A stretch of DNA of 64,000 bases, taken from NCBI RefSeq assembly GCF_001402915.1, contig NZ_CP012945.1, positions 496,001 through 560,000 on the forward strand. The letters run 5' to 3'. Positions 9,524-18,354 of the stretch are shown here, piece after piece. Source of the DNA: Devosia sp. A16 (GTDB taxonomy: Bacteria; Pseudomonadota; Alphaproteobacteria; Rhizobiales; Devosiaceae). Positions within the stretch are counted from its first letter, which is position 1; every line of letters starts with the position of its first letter. A program made the position numbers and the translations under genes. Below the pieces are notes generated by a model. The model made no database searches, was not told the origin of the DNA, and saw only the letters and a list, made by a program, of their open reading frames with translations.

Positions 9524-10392
9524 CCCCGGCGCCCCAAGGATCGGCCGTGCTGAGCTGGCAGGTGGGCCGGGTGAAGATCACCCGCATCGTCGAAATGGAC
9601 CTGCCGGTGCCATCAGGCGTCATCGCCGAGGCAACGCCCGAGGCGCTTCGCCAATTGCCCTGGCTCTACCCGCATTTCGTCAGCGCTGACGACAGTACCC
9701 TCAACCTCTCCGTGCATGCGCTGCTGGTCGAGGCGCCGGGGATACGGCTGGTGGTCGATACCTGCGTGGGCAATGATCGGCCGCGCGAGTTCACCGGCGG
9801 CGAAGCGCTCTCAACGCCGTTCCTCGCTCAACTGGGCGAAGCCGGATGGACCCGGGACAGCGTCGACGCCGTGGTCTGCACCCATCTCGACGTCGACCAT
9901 ATCGGCTGGAACACCATGCTCGAGGCCGGCCGCTGGGTGCCGACCTTCCCGAGGGCGCGCTACCTGATCGGACGGGCCGAGTACGAGTTCTGGAAAGGCA
10001 TCGACGAGGCCGAGCAGGTGGCGGCAATGGCCGACAGCATCAGGCCGATCTTCACCGCCGGCCTCGTGCAGCTGGTCGAGCAGGACCATGTGCTGTCGCC
10101 CGAGATTCGGCTCACGCCGTCGAACGGCCACACGCCCGGCCATGTCAGTGTGCTGATCGCCTCGGAAGGCCAGCGCGCGGTGATCACCGGCGACATGATC
10201 CACCATCCCTGCCAGATGGCGCATCCCGACTGGACCCTCGCCGATATCGACCCGGCGCTGGCCCGCGGCACCCGCTGGCGCCTGTTCGAGCAATGGGCCG
10301 ACGAGCCGATCCTCGTCATCGGCACCCATTTCGCCGCCCCCACTGCCGGCCACATCGTTCGCGACGGTGAGGCTTTCCGGTTCGTCGTCTGA
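9520..10392 (+). CDS. MBL-fold metallo-hydrolase
   Basis: A 290-residue metallo-beta-lactamase-fold hydrolase. The zinc site is visible as VCTHLDVDHIGWN (residues about 121-133; the family HxHxDH appears as H-L-D-V-D-H, so the second His is Asp, as in many AttM/AhlD-like and quorum-quenching-type branches), then NGHTPGHVSV and GDMIHHPCQ and a late GTHFAAPTAGH. GTG 9520 overlaps the preceding stop (GTGA). Could hydrolyse a lactone or ester; the substrate is not deducible. It converges on the FecR gene with only 19 bases between stops. Confidence 0.88.
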   Translation: MTPAPQGSAVLSWQVGRVKITRIVEMDLPVPSGVIAEATPEALRQLPWLYPHFVSADDSTLNLSVHALLVEAPGIRLVVDTCVGNDRPREFTGGEALSTPFLAQLGEAGWTRDSVDAVVCTHLDVDHIGWNTMLEAGRWVPTFPRARYLIGRAEYEFWKGIDEAEQVAAMADSIRPIFTAGLVQLVEQDHVLSPEIRLTPSNGHTPGHVSVLIASEGQRAVITGDMIHHPCQMAHPDWTLADIDPALARGTRWRLFEQWADEPILVIGTHFAAPTAGHIVRDGEAFRFVV

Positions 10393-10411
10393 CGCGGGCG
10401 GCGAACGCGTC

Positions 10412-11314
10412 CTAGTGGCTGCAGTTCTGCGAATTGCCGGGGTTGGGGTTGCTATGGCCGGCGCACTCTCCCCCGCTGCTCGGCGGCGGCGGCGGCGGGG
10501 GCGGTGGCGGTTCCGTAGTTGGCGGCGACCCGCCGGTAGTTGGCACTCCCCCTCCGGTGGACACCGGCGCCGGCCGCTCCTCGGTAGCGCGTTCCGGGTG
10601 GGCGGCACGGGTGCGCGAAAGCCCCAGCGCGGAAGTGAGGCAGTTCCTTGCCTGCTTCATGCGGAATGGAGACTCGAGTCGCTGCTGCGCGGCGCCATAG
10701 ACGAACACCTTGCGCAGCTGCTTGCGGGCGGCGCTGTCCAGGGTGGTGCTGAGCCCCAGAGAAGTCGCCGTGTGGCGGGTCATCTCCCCCATCTCGCAGG
10801 TGTCGGAGATCACTGCACATTCGCCGGTGCGGGTGCACAGTTGCGTGCTGCCCGAATACATCAGCACCCGCGTCGATTTCGGGCCGTCGACCACCAGGTC
10901 GAAGGCGGTGCCGCGGATACCGATGGTGCCGCTCGGCGTCTTGATGCTGTAGCGATCCTTGGGCGCGTTGCCCGAGGCGAAGCGGAACGTGCCGGCCAGC
11001 GCCCCGATCACCATCTTGCCCGCCGAGCCGTCGGCGCGCAGCAGGTAATCCTCGATCCTGAGGCTGGATCCGGGCCCGACCACCAGCCTGGTGCCATCCG
11101 CAAACAGAATCTGCGCCGAGCCGCCCGTACTGGTGCGGATCAGATCGCCCAGAAAGACGTCGGCGCCCACCACAAGCGTGCGCGGCCCGTCGGTCGAATT
11201 GATCTCCGCCGCCGGGTCGACGCCCACAGCCGACCCGGCCGGCGCCGCCAGGGCAGCCGCCGACGCGGTGAGCACAATCAATGTCGTTGCCAGGATTCTG
11301 ACCAGCCAGTTCAT
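10412..11314 (-). CDS. FecR-domain secreted protein with proline-rich tail
   Basis: A 300-residue exported protein: N-terminal signal peptide (WLVRILATTLIVLTASAAAL) followed by a FecR-like beta domain (VGADVFLGDLIRTSTGGSAQ, LFADGTRLVVGPGSSLRI, KTPSGTIGIRGTAFDLVV) covering about residues 45-150. After a Cys-containing linker the C-terminus has a glycine/proline region with a run of ten prolines near residue 271. Here FecR domains occur without a sigma factor or TonB receptor, so it belongs to the stand-alone group of FecR proteins (periplasmic or surface, function unclear) rather than to iron signalling. Single gene, divergent promoter region 11315-11446. Confidence 0.85.
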   Translation of the reverse strand: MNWLVRILATTLIVLTASAAALAAPAGSAVGVDPAAEINSTDGPRTLVVGADVFLGDLIRTSTGGSAQILFADGTRLVVGPGSSLRIEDYLLRADGSAGKMVIGALAGTFRFASGNAPKDRYSIKTPSGTIGIRGTAFDLVVDGPKSTRVLMYSGSTQLCTRTGECAVISDTCEMGEMTRHTATSLGLSTTLDSAARKQLRKVFVYGAAQQRLESPFRMKQARNCLTSALGLSRTRAAHPERATEERPAPVSTGGGVPTTGGSPPTTEPPPPPPPPPPSSGGECAGHSNPNPGNSQNCSH

Positions 11315-11365
11315 CGGTGCTCCGAAACGCTTTCGCGGGAAAGTCGTACAGCAGTAGTCGTCTAG

Positions 11366-11381
11366 TTAATCACTTCTTTAC
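11366..11381. promoter_or_regulatory. Near-match to a CtrA box upstream of the FecR gene
   Basis: TTAA-N7-TTTAC at 11366-11381 differs by one base from the CtrA consensus TTAA-N7-TTAAC. Weak on its own; listed because a perfect box exists at 59252. Confidence 0.25.
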
Positions 11382-11446
11382 GGCGCTGAAAACTCCACAA
11401 ATAGCGCTGCCGTTAGGACGATGCGGCCGCTTTGACTGTTTTGGCG

Positions 11447-12286
11447 TCAGAACTCTTCATGCGTGCGCGGGTCGCCGTCGAACAGCCGGCCGTCAGGCCG
11501 GCTGAACGCGTTGATCGCCGCCATGTCGGCGTCGTCCAGCTGAAAGCCTGCCAGCTCGAGGTTCTCGCGGCGGCGCGACGGCGTGGCCGATTTGGGGATC
11601 GGCAGCACTCCCAGTTGCAGGTGCCAGCGCAGCACCACTTGAGCCGGGGTGCGGCCGTGCTTGTTGGCGGCAGCGGCCACCGCCGGTTCGGCCAGTAGTC
11701 CCGTGCCCTTGCCGATCGGCGTCCACGCCTCGGTGAGGATGCCGCGCGCCTTGTCGGCGGCGCGCTGCTCGGGCTGATTGAAATAGGGGTGGAGCTCGAT
11801 CTGGTTGACGCTGGGCGCCACGCCGGTCTTTTCGATCAACTGGTCGAGATGCTCGGGCAGGAAGTTCGACACACCGATCGAACGCACCAGTCCGCGCTCG
11901 CGCGCCTCGATCATTCCCTCCCAGGCCTCGACGAACAGCTGCTGGCTCGGATTGGGCCAGTGGATCAGGTAGAGATCGAGATAGTCGAGCCCGGAACGCA
12001 GCAGCGATTCCTCGATCGCCCAGGTGACGTTCGGCTTCTTGTGGTGCCGGCCAGGGAGCTTGGAGGTGACGCGGATCTGTTCGCGCGGCACCCCGGACAT
12101 GCGTACCGCTTTGCCGACCGCCCCCTCGTTCTCGTAGTTCACCGCGGAATCGAGCAGCCGATAGCCTTCGCGCAGCGCCTCGGCCATACCCTCGGCCCCG
12201 GCAATGCCGCGCAACGCATAGGTCCCGAGTCCCACAGCCGGAAGCGTGGTGCCATCGTTGAGGGTGTGGTCGGGCAATGCGGTCAT
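11447..12286 (-). CDS. Aldo/keto reductase (AKR5-like)
   Basis: A 279-residue NADPH-dependent reductase. The catalytic tetrad is seen as Asp and Tyr in LLDSAVNYENEGAVG, Lys in VTSKLPGRHH and His in LIHWPNP; the cofactor-binding end PIPKSATPSRRRENLEL is present, with Arg residues that favour NADPH. ATG 12286 (MTALPDH) fits the family start; a longer frame upstream adds 19 unlikely residues. Single gene. A second, distinct family member is at 60358. Confidence 0.93.
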   Translation of the reverse strand: MTALPDHTLNDGTTLPAVGLGTYALRGIAGAEGMAEALREGYRLLDSAVNYENEGAVGKAVRMSGVPREQIRVTSKLPGRHHKKPNVTWAIEESLLRSGLDYLDLYLIHWPNPSQQLFVEAWEGMIEARERGLVRSIGVSNFLPEHLDQLIEKTGVAPSVNQIELHPYFNQPEQRAADKARGILTEAWTPIGKGTGLLAEPAVAAAANKHGRTPAQVVLRWHLQLGVLPIPKSATPSRRRENLELAGFQLDDADMAAINAFSRPDGRLFDGDPRTHEEF

Positions 12287-12397
12287 CGCGAATCTCCATG
12301 GGTTTCGCGTGACATAGAAGAGGAGCGACGACGACGACGCCATCCCTAAGTGGATGGACTCTTCTTACGACGCTGCCGCCCACGCCATGTGCCGACT

Positions 12398-12524
12398 GCC
12401 CCACCCCCTCCCGGCCTCCCCCATCAAGGGGGAGGTGCCGCACCGGCGGGCTGGGCTGGAACGCGCCTCATACTCACAACGGCACCTCCCCCCTTGTGGG
12501 GGAGGTTGGGAGGGGGGCCGCAGA
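12398..12524. repeat. Palindromic repeat family A, copy A4 (divergent)
   Basis: Same architecture as the other A units (left ccccctcccggcctccccca, right tgggggaggttgggaggggg) but with changed outer arms (cccca / ccgcagac) and a different central part. Lies between the aldo/keto reductase gene and the exporter operon's 3' end. Confidence 0.85.
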
Positions 12525-12578
12525 CACCGAGCTCGAATGCAGGCCCGCCTGCCTGCGGAGTATCCGCCAGGCTCGCCC

Positions 12579-14486
12579 CTAGGTCGCCTTGCCCACTGCC
12601 GCGCCGGCATTGTCCTCGGCGTTCTCCGGCAGGTCGTCGAAGCTCAAGTAGTTCATGGTGTAGAGCCTGGAATAGAGCCCCTGCTTTTCCATCAGCTGGT
12701 CGTGGTTGCCCGACTCCAGCAGCTCGCCGTTCTGCAGGACGATGATGCGGTCGGCGCCGCGGATGGTGGCGAGGCGGTGCGCGATGACGAGGCCGGTACG
12801 GCCTTCGAGCAGCCGCTTCAGCGCCCGCTGGATCAGCATTTCGGTATAGCTGTCGATGTTCGCCGTCGCCTCGTCGAGGACGAGGATCTTGGCATCGGCC
12901 ACCAGCGCCCGGGCGAAGCTGATCAGCTGGCGCTGCCCGAGCGACAGGTTGCCGCCGCGCTGCTCGAGCCGCGTGTCGTAGCCATCGGCCAGCGACATGA
13001 TGAAATCATGCGCGCCCACCGCCTTGGCCGCCTCGATCACCTGCTCGCGGGTGGCGCTCTCCTTGTTGTAGCGGATGTTCTCGATCACCGTGCCGGTGAA
13101 CAGGAACGGCTCCTGCAGCACCATGGCCACCTGCTCGCCCAGGGAATCCTGGGTAACGTCGCGCACGTCGTGCCCCCCCACGGTCACCGAACCGTCCCAC
13201 ACGTCGTAGAAGCGGTGCACCAGCGACATGCAGCTCGATTTGCCCGAGCCGGTGGGGCCGACAATGGCGACGGTCTCGCCCGGATTGACCCGGAAGCTCA
13301 CATTCTTCAGCACCGGCAGCCCCTTGCGGTAGCCGAAGGTGACATCCTTGAACTCGACCGAGCCATCCATCCCCGCAGTCAACGGGAAGGCATCGGGCTT
13401 GTCCTCGATATTGACCGGCACATCGAGCACTTCGACGATGCGGGTGCCCGACGACATGGCGCGCTGGAACACCGAGTACTGCATGGTCAGCGAACGGATC
13501 GGATCGAAGAAGCGCTGGATGTAGAACAGGAACGCCACCATGACGCCGACATCGAGCTCGCGGCCCAGCACCATCTGGCCGCCGACCACGATCACAGAGG
13601 CCATGGAAATGCCGGTGAGCGTATCGACGATCGGCACCATCACCTGGGCGAACTTGGCGGCGCGCAGGTGCGCCTTGAGATTGGCCCGGGCCTTTTCCTC
13701 GTAGAGGTCGAAATTGACCTGCTGACGATCGAGGCTCTGCACCGTGCGCACGCCGTTGATGCCTTCGGCCAGCGCCCCGTTGGCCGACGAATTGGTGTGG
13801 TGCGCCGCCATGAAGCTGACCTTGGCCGGGGGCAGCCAGAACAGGCGCACGATGAACAGGATCGGCATGGTCGCCATGGTGATCAGCCCGAGCATCGGAT
13901 CGAGCCACAGCAGCACCCCGACGATGCCGAACAGCAGCACGATATCGCCGACCGAAAGCACCGAGGTTTCAAGGAACTCCTGCATGGAGTTCACATCGCC
14001 CATCAGGCGCGACATCAGCCGGCCGACTTCGGTCTTGTCCATCCAGCTGAGCGATACGTGCTGCAGGTGGGCGAACATGGCGCGCCGCATGTCGAACAGC
14101 ACGTTCTCGGCGGCCTTGCCCACCACCGTCTCCTGGATCCAGGAGGCGACGAAGTTGATGAGGATCAGCCCGGCAAACCCGGCGATGCACCAGAGCAGCA
14201 CCACGCGGCCGCCGCCGCCCTGCGCCATGCCATTGTCGATGGCGTAGCGGATCACCAGCGGGAAGGCGAGCGAGGTAAGCGTGAACACCAGCACCGCCGC
14301 CACCGACAGGTAGATCTGGTTGCGATACGGCTTCACGAAGGCCCAGATGCGGCGCACGATCTTGGGGTCGTACGCCTTGCCGAACACCTCTTCCTCGCGG
14401 TCGAGGCTGGAGCCGACCACGGCACGGGGCGGACGGCGGTTGCGGTCTTCGCTGTCGTCTTCGGTATTGAGTGTGGCCTCGGTCAT
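12579..14486 (-). CDS. ABC exporter half-transporter, canonical Walker B subunit
   Basis: A 635-residue fused membrane-ATPase (six helices, then nucleotide-binding domain). Walker A GPTGSGKSSCM near residue 412, Walker B ILVLDEATANID with the catalytic Glu near 534, H-loop VIAHR. The ABC signature is altered to LSLGQ (canonical LSGGQ). Together with the Asp-for-Glu change in its partner this is the pattern of a heterodimeric exporter with one degenerate ATP site. ATG 14486 overlaps the stop of the upstream partner by four bases. Probable role: export of lipid, peptide or drug; the substrate cannot be told. Confidence 0.94.
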   Translation of the reverse strand: MTEATLNTEDDSEDRNRRPPRAVVGSSLDREEEVFGKAYDPKIVRRIWAFVKPYRNQIYLSVAAVLVFTLTSLAFPLVIRYAIDNGMAQGGGGRVVLLWCIAGFAGLILINFVASWIQETVVGKAAENVLFDMRRAMFAHLQHVSLSWMDKTEVGRLMSRLMGDVNSMQEFLETSVLSVGDIVLLFGIVGVLLWLDPMLGLITMATMPILFIVRLFWLPPAKVSFMAAHHTNSSANGALAEGINGVRTVQSLDRQQVNFDLYEEKARANLKAHLRAAKFAQVMVPIVDTLTGISMASVIVVGGQMVLGRELDVGVMVAFLFYIQRFFDPIRSLTMQYSVFQRAMSSGTRIVEVLDVPVNIEDKPDAFPLTAGMDGSVEFKDVTFGYRKGLPVLKNVSFRVNPGETVAIVGPTGSGKSSCMSLVHRFYDVWDGSVTVGGHDVRDVTQDSLGEQVAMVLQEPFLFTGTVIENIRYNKESATREQVIEAAKAVGAHDFIMSLADGYDTRLEQRGGNLSLGQRQLISFARALVADAKILVLDEATANIDSYTEMLIQRALKRLLEGRTGLVIAHRLATIRGADRIIVLQNGELLESGNHDQLMEKQGLYSRLYTMNYLSFDDLPENAEDNAGAAVGKAT

Positions 14487-16288
14487 TCGGCAGCCTCCAG
14501 CTGGTCGTCGCCAGGCTTCACCTGGAGGTCGTAGAGCGCGCGGTAGCGGCCGCCGAGCGCCAGCAGTTCTTCATGTGTGCCGCGCTCGACGATCTGGCCC
14601 TCGTCGATGAACAGGATCTGGTCGGCATGCATCAGCGAGCTCAGCCGATGCGAGATGATGAGGGTGACGCGGTCCTTGGCGAAGCGCTTCATCGCGGTGC
14701 GGATGCGCTGCTCGGTGCCGGCATCGACCGCCGCGGTGCTGTCGTCGAACACCATCACCGAGGGTCTCAGCATCAGCGAGCGCGCGATGTTGAGGCGCTG
14801 GCGCTGTCCGCCCGACAGCGACACCCCGCGCTCGCCCACGATGGTTTCGTAACCGGTGGGCAGCCCGATGATGTAGTTGTGCAGCTGCGCGTATTCCGAG
14901 GCGCTGGCGATACGCGCCCCCTTGGCCCAGGGGTCGCCATAGGCGATGTTGTTCTCGATATTGGTGGTGAACAGGAAGCTGTCCTGCTGCACCACCGCCA
15001 CCGCTTTGCGCAGGCTCGCCAGCGTCACCGCGCGTACGTCCTGCCCGTCGATCGTCACCCGCCCGCCGGTCACGTCGTAAAAGCGCGGAATCAGGTGAGC
15101 GATGGTGGATTTGCCCGAGCCCGGCTTGCCGACGATGCCGATGGTCTCGCCCTTGCGACCCTCGAACGACACACCTGTCAGCACCGGACGGAACGGCGCC
15201 GAGGGATAGGCGAAGTCGACGTTCTCGAACTTCAGCGTGCCTTCGGAAAGCTTCAGCGGCTTGGCGCCCGGCTCGTCCTTGATCTCGATCTCGAGGTCGA
15301 GGAAGGCGAACAGGCGGTTGCCGCAGGTCGAGGCGCGGGCGAACGAATTGACCAGAAGGCCAAGCTGGCGCACCGGCATCTGCAGGATCGTCATGAAGGT
15401 GAGGAAGGAAGCGAGCGTACCCACGGTCATCTCGCCGGCAATGACGCGCTCGCCGCCATACCACAGCACCAGCGCCATCGAGGCGAAGAAACTGATGTTC
15501 ATCAGCGAGGTCGAGTTGACGCGGATATTGACCCGCTGGTGCGCCAGCTCGAGTGCCGCGTCGGAGGCGGCGTTGTATTTCTTCATCTCGTGCATGGCGC
15601 CGGCAAAGGCGCGCACCACGCGGATGCCGCCCAGGTTCTCTTCCATGACGCGGCTCAGATCCTGCAGCCGCTCCTGCAGCACCAGCCAGGTGGCGCGGAG
15701 CTTGAGCTGAGTGAGCGAGGAATTGACCGCCACGAACGGCGCGAAGCTGAGCGCCAGGAGCCCGAGAATCCAATCCGTCGAGATCAGCATATAGGCGCCG
15801 ACCCCGATCAGCGTGCCCAGCAGCACGACGCGCAACAGGCCCGTGGCAAAGAACATGCGCACGCCTTCGAGGTCGAGCATGCCCACGGTAATCAGATCGC
15901 CGGTATGCACCCTGTCGTGGTAGGAGAAGCTGAGCCGCTGGATCTTCTCGTACACCGCGAGGCGCAGTTCATAGGCCGTGTGATGGCCCACCGCTTCGCC
16001 AAAGTAGTTCATCGACATCGTGAACAGGCCGCGCAGGATCGACACCACCAGCAGGACGATCGCGATGGTCCACAGCGCATCGATCGCCCCGACGCCGCCA
16101 TCCAGCACACCCTCGGCGCGATCCACCGCCTGCCCCAGCAGCACCGGCGTCGCCAGTTGCAGCGCCGAGGAGATGAAGCAGGAAAGGATGGTGATCACCA
16201 CCATCCAGGGGTGACGCCAGGTCAGCACCATGATGCGCCACAGGGTGGTCAGCCCCTTGCCCTGCTGTGCGGCATCGACATGTGACAT
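14483..16288 (-). CDS. ABC exporter half-transporter, degenerate Walker B subunit
   Basis: A 601-residue fused permease-ATPase. Six transmembrane helices occupy the first ~320 residues; Walker [14 protein letters not shown] is near residue 392, signature LSGGQRQR is canonical, and Walker B reads [12 protein letters not shown], so the catalytic Glu is Asp. Paired with the downstream gene it forms one consensus and one degenerate site, as in TM287/288 or BmrCD. I chose ATG 16288 ([10 protein letters not shown]); an upstream TTG at 16333 would add 15 residues. First gene of the two-gene operon. Confidence 0.93.
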   Translation of the reverse strand: MSHVDAAQQGKGLTTLWRIMVLTWRHPWMVVITILSCFISSALQLATPVLLGQAVDRAEGVLDGGVGAIDALWTIAIVLLVVSILRGLFTMSMNYFGEAVGHHTAYELRLAVYEKIQRLSFSYHDRVHTGDLITVGMLDLEGVRMFFATGLLRVVLLGTLIGVGAYMLISTDWILGLLALSFAPFVAVNSSLTQLKLRATWLVLQERLQDLSRVMEENLGGIRVVRAFAGAMHEMKKYNAASDAALELAHQRVNIRVNSTSLMNISFFASMALVLWYGGERVIAGEMTVGTLASFLTFMTILQMPVRQLGLLVNSFARASTCGNRLFAFLDLEIEIKDEPGAKPLKLSEGTLKFENVDFAYPSAPFRPVLTGVSFEGRKGETIGIVGKPGSGKSTIAHLIPRFYDVTGGRVTIDGQDVRAVTLASLRKAVAVVQQDSFLFTTNIENNIAYGDPWAKGARIASASEYAQLHNYIIGLPTGYETIVGERGVSLSGGQRQRLNIARSLMLRPSVMVFDDSTAAVDAGTEQRIRTAMKRFAKDRVTLIISHRLSSLMHADQILFIDEGQIVERGTHEELLALGGRYRALYDLQVKPGDDQLEAAE

Positions 16289-16558
16289 TGCATCGCCAGG
16301 CGAATAGGCGCTGCGCGGAGCATTCGAGCTCAATTTGAGGGTCCAGACATAAAGCTTTGAGGGCCTGCCCTCGCCGGAATATTGGCGGACAGACTCGGCC
16401 CGGTAGAACCAGAGGAAGAATTATGTCTTCGCGCTGATTTGCGTTCTGTTCAAGGCAGATATGCGGGGCCGATAGGGTACTTTCGTAGCACCGCCGCAAG
16501 GCTCGGCCATGATGTTGCACGAATGCAACCTCACCCTGAGCGTGACGTTGAGGGCAAC

Positions 16559-16771
16559 ATGAGCCGCGAGCCCGACAAGACCAATGGGCCTGCCCCGCCG
16601 CCCGAGGATGAGGCCTTCCGGGAAGCGGTGCGCAAAACCGCCTATTTTCTCTGGGAACAGGACGGTCGTCCGCATGGCCGACACGACGAATACTACCTGC
16701 GCGCCCTCGACCGGCATCGCCGCGAGCGCAAATACGATCAGTGGCTCGAGGATGGGCCCGACGGGGAGTGA
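16559..16771 (+). CDS. DUF2934 domain small protein
   Basis: A 70-residue hydrophilic protein with the DUF2934 pattern (REAVRKTAYFLWEQDGRPHG, then HDEYYLRALD). These small proteins are frequent in soil alphaproteobacteria and have no known function. ATG 16559 is inside a longer open frame; the upstream part has no family similarity. Transcribed away from the exporter operon. Confidence 0.78.
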   Translation: MSREPDKTNGPAPPPEDEAFREAVRKTAYFLWEQDGRPHGRHDEYYLRALDRHRRERKYDQWLEDGPDGE

Positions 16772-17242
16772 CCCGCCGCTCGTGGCCTGATCGCCACACC
16801 ATGTCAGGCGGCTGACAGGTTCGGCCTGCTATCGATCGGATCGAACGGTTGGCCGGGCAGTCCACCCTGCGTCCAAACCGGCCGGTCGTTCACCTTCTTC
16901 GGCCTGCGGGCCGGCCTTGCAGATGGACGGGGAGCAGCCGACAGCCAAGCCCGCTCGCTCCCCGTCCGTTTCAGGCATCACCACAGCTAGTCCGAGCCCT
17001 CGCAACGGGGGACTCGCCAAGGCGCTGCCGGCATCCCCCCGAATGGAGTCGGCAGCGCCGCTTTCGCTGACGATGCGCGCGCCCCCGGCCATTCCGCCAC
17101 CGGCATTTGCAGATGAACGGGTGCCCATGCCAGATGCTTGCAAATCTTCGGCGGTCGCCGGCGCGTGCCGTGCAACCCGGACGGCGCCTTGCCGGTTGCT
17201 GATAACAGGCAAATGTCAGGTGGGGCAGGTTAGGTTCAGCAG
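16772..17242. other. Intergenic region with a perfect 11-bp inverted repeat
   Basis: No convincing gene. GGACGGGGAGC (16925-16935) and GCTCCCCGTCC (16957-16967) can form a stable hairpin with a 21-base loop. A partly similar phrase (tgcagatgaacggg) recurs near 17107. The final part serves as the leader of the PepSY/two-component operon. Overlapping frames on both strands here lack family features. Confidence 0.5.
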
Positions 17243-17692
17243 ATGCGTCGGAATGTTCTTGTTCTTCTCACCCTCTGCCTTCTTGCTTCAGGCCTGTCCG
17301 CGCAGGCTTGGGCAGCGGCGAGTTCGAATGCGAGCCCCCAGGGCCAGCAGAGCAGCAGCCAGAAGGACGGCAATGGCAACGGCAACGGCAACGGGAAGCG
17401 CAACGGCCCGGGCGAGAACAATGGCAATGGCAATGGCAACGGCCTCCACCTGCCATCGACCGACGCCGACGCCGAATTGACGCTCAACCAGGTGCAGTCG
17501 GAAGACTCGGTTGATCTCGACCAGGTGCTGGCCGCAGTGGCGCAGGTTTCCAGTGGACGCATGCTCGGCATCACACCGCGCCGCCTCTCCGGTCGCCTCG
17601 TCTACGACGTTACGGTGCTCGAGTCTTCCGGCGAGGTCCGTCACGTCCTCGTCGATGCCAGGAGCGGCAAGCCCCTGCGGGTGCGACCATGA
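17243..17692 (+). CDS. Secreted PepSY-domain protein with Gly-Asn repeat
   Basis: A 149-residue exported protein: signal peptide (VLVLLTLCLLASGLSAQAWA), then a low-complexity linker of alternating Gly and Asn (about residues 43-67), then a C-terminal PepSY-like domain (GRMLGITPRRLSGRLVYDV, VLVDARSGKPLRVRP). PepSY proteins encoded just upstream of OmpR-type two-component genes are thought to modulate the sensor kinase or a protease in the periplasm. The stop overlaps the next gene's ATG (ATGA, 17689-17692), so expression is coupled with the regulator. Confidence 0.87.
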   Translation: MRRNVLVLLTLCLLASGLSAQAWAAASSNASPQGQQSSSQKDGNGNGNGNGKRNGPGENNGNGNGNGLHLPSTDADAELTLNQVQSEDSVDLDQVLAAVAQVSSGRMLGITPRRLSGRLVYDVTVLESSGEVRHVLVDARSGKPLRVRP

Positions 17693-18354
17693 AAGTACTG
17701 ATTGCCGAAGACGACGACCGGATCGCCGAGCCGCTCAGCACAACTCTTGAGCGGGCCGGCTTCATCGTCGATGTCGAAGCTGACGGAGAGGTGGCCTGGT
17801 ATCGCGGCGACACCGAGGACTTCGACACCATCATTCTCGATCTTGGTCTCCCCACCCTCGATGGCCTCAGCGTGCTGAAGCGCTGGCGCAGTGCCGACCG
17901 CCGTTCACCCGTCCTGGTGCTGACGGCGCGCGGGCGCTGGGAGGAGAAGGTCGAGGCCATCGAAGCCGGCGCCGACGACTATGTGGTCAAGCCCTTCCAG
18001 ATGGAGGAAGTGCTGGCGCGGGTGCGCGCCATCGTGCGCCGCGCCAACGGGCTGGCGTCGTCGCGACTGCAGTTCGGACCCTACGTGCTCGACAGCCGGC
18101 AGATGCAGGTCACCCGGGACGGTGTGCCGGTAGATCTCGGACCACTCGAACTGAGGCTCCTGCTGCACCTGCTGCATCACCGCGGTCAGGCGATTTCGCA
18201 AATCGCTCTCGCCGACCATCTCTACGACGAGGCCGCCGACCGCGATCCCAACGCCATCGAGCAACTGGTAGCGCGTGTCCGCAAGCGGCTGGGCTCCAGG
18301 GTGATCGAAACCAGGCGCGGCTTCGGCTATGTGATCCCCGGGGCCGAAAGGTGA
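17689..18354 (+). CDS. Two-component response regulator, OmpR/PhoB family
   Basis: A 221-residue regulator. The receiver has the acidic cluster EDDD (residues 7-10), phospho-acceptor Asp51 in IILDLGLP, switch Thr in LTARG and Lys in VVKPF. The winged-helix DNA-binding domain follows (LGPLELRLLLHLLHH, ending ETRRGFGYVI). It is encoded between the PepSY protein and the kinase, overlapping both by four bases. Target genes are not known; the neighbouring envelope genes are candidates. Confidence 0.95.
   Translation: MKVLIAEDDDRIAEPLSTTLERAGFIVDVEADGEVAWYRGDTEDFDTIILDLGLPTLDGLSVLKRWRSADRRSPVLVLTARGRWEEKVEAIEAGADDYVVKPFQMEEVLARVRAIVRRANGLASSRLQFGPYVLDSRQMQVTRDGVPVDLGPLELRLLLHLLHHRGQAISQIALADHLYDEAADRDPNAIEQLVARVRKRLGSRVIETRRGFGYVIPGAER

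Noticed and set aside
10412-11314. FecR protein as part of an iron-siderophore signalling system
   Set aside because: No ECF sigma factor or TonB receptor gene is adjacent and the protein is exported with a proline-rich tail instead of spanning the membrane like FecR.
11447-12286. Assignment of the aldo/keto reductase as DepB-type epimerisation partner of a DepA-like enzyme
   Set aside because: Both reductases in the window are short AKR5-like proteins distant from the PQQ locus; nothing in the sequence ties them to it.
12354-16285. Very long plus-strand open frames (726 and 604 codons) over the ABC exporter genes
   Set aside because: They are His/Arg/Gln-rich shadows of genes with intact Walker and signature motifs on the minus strand.
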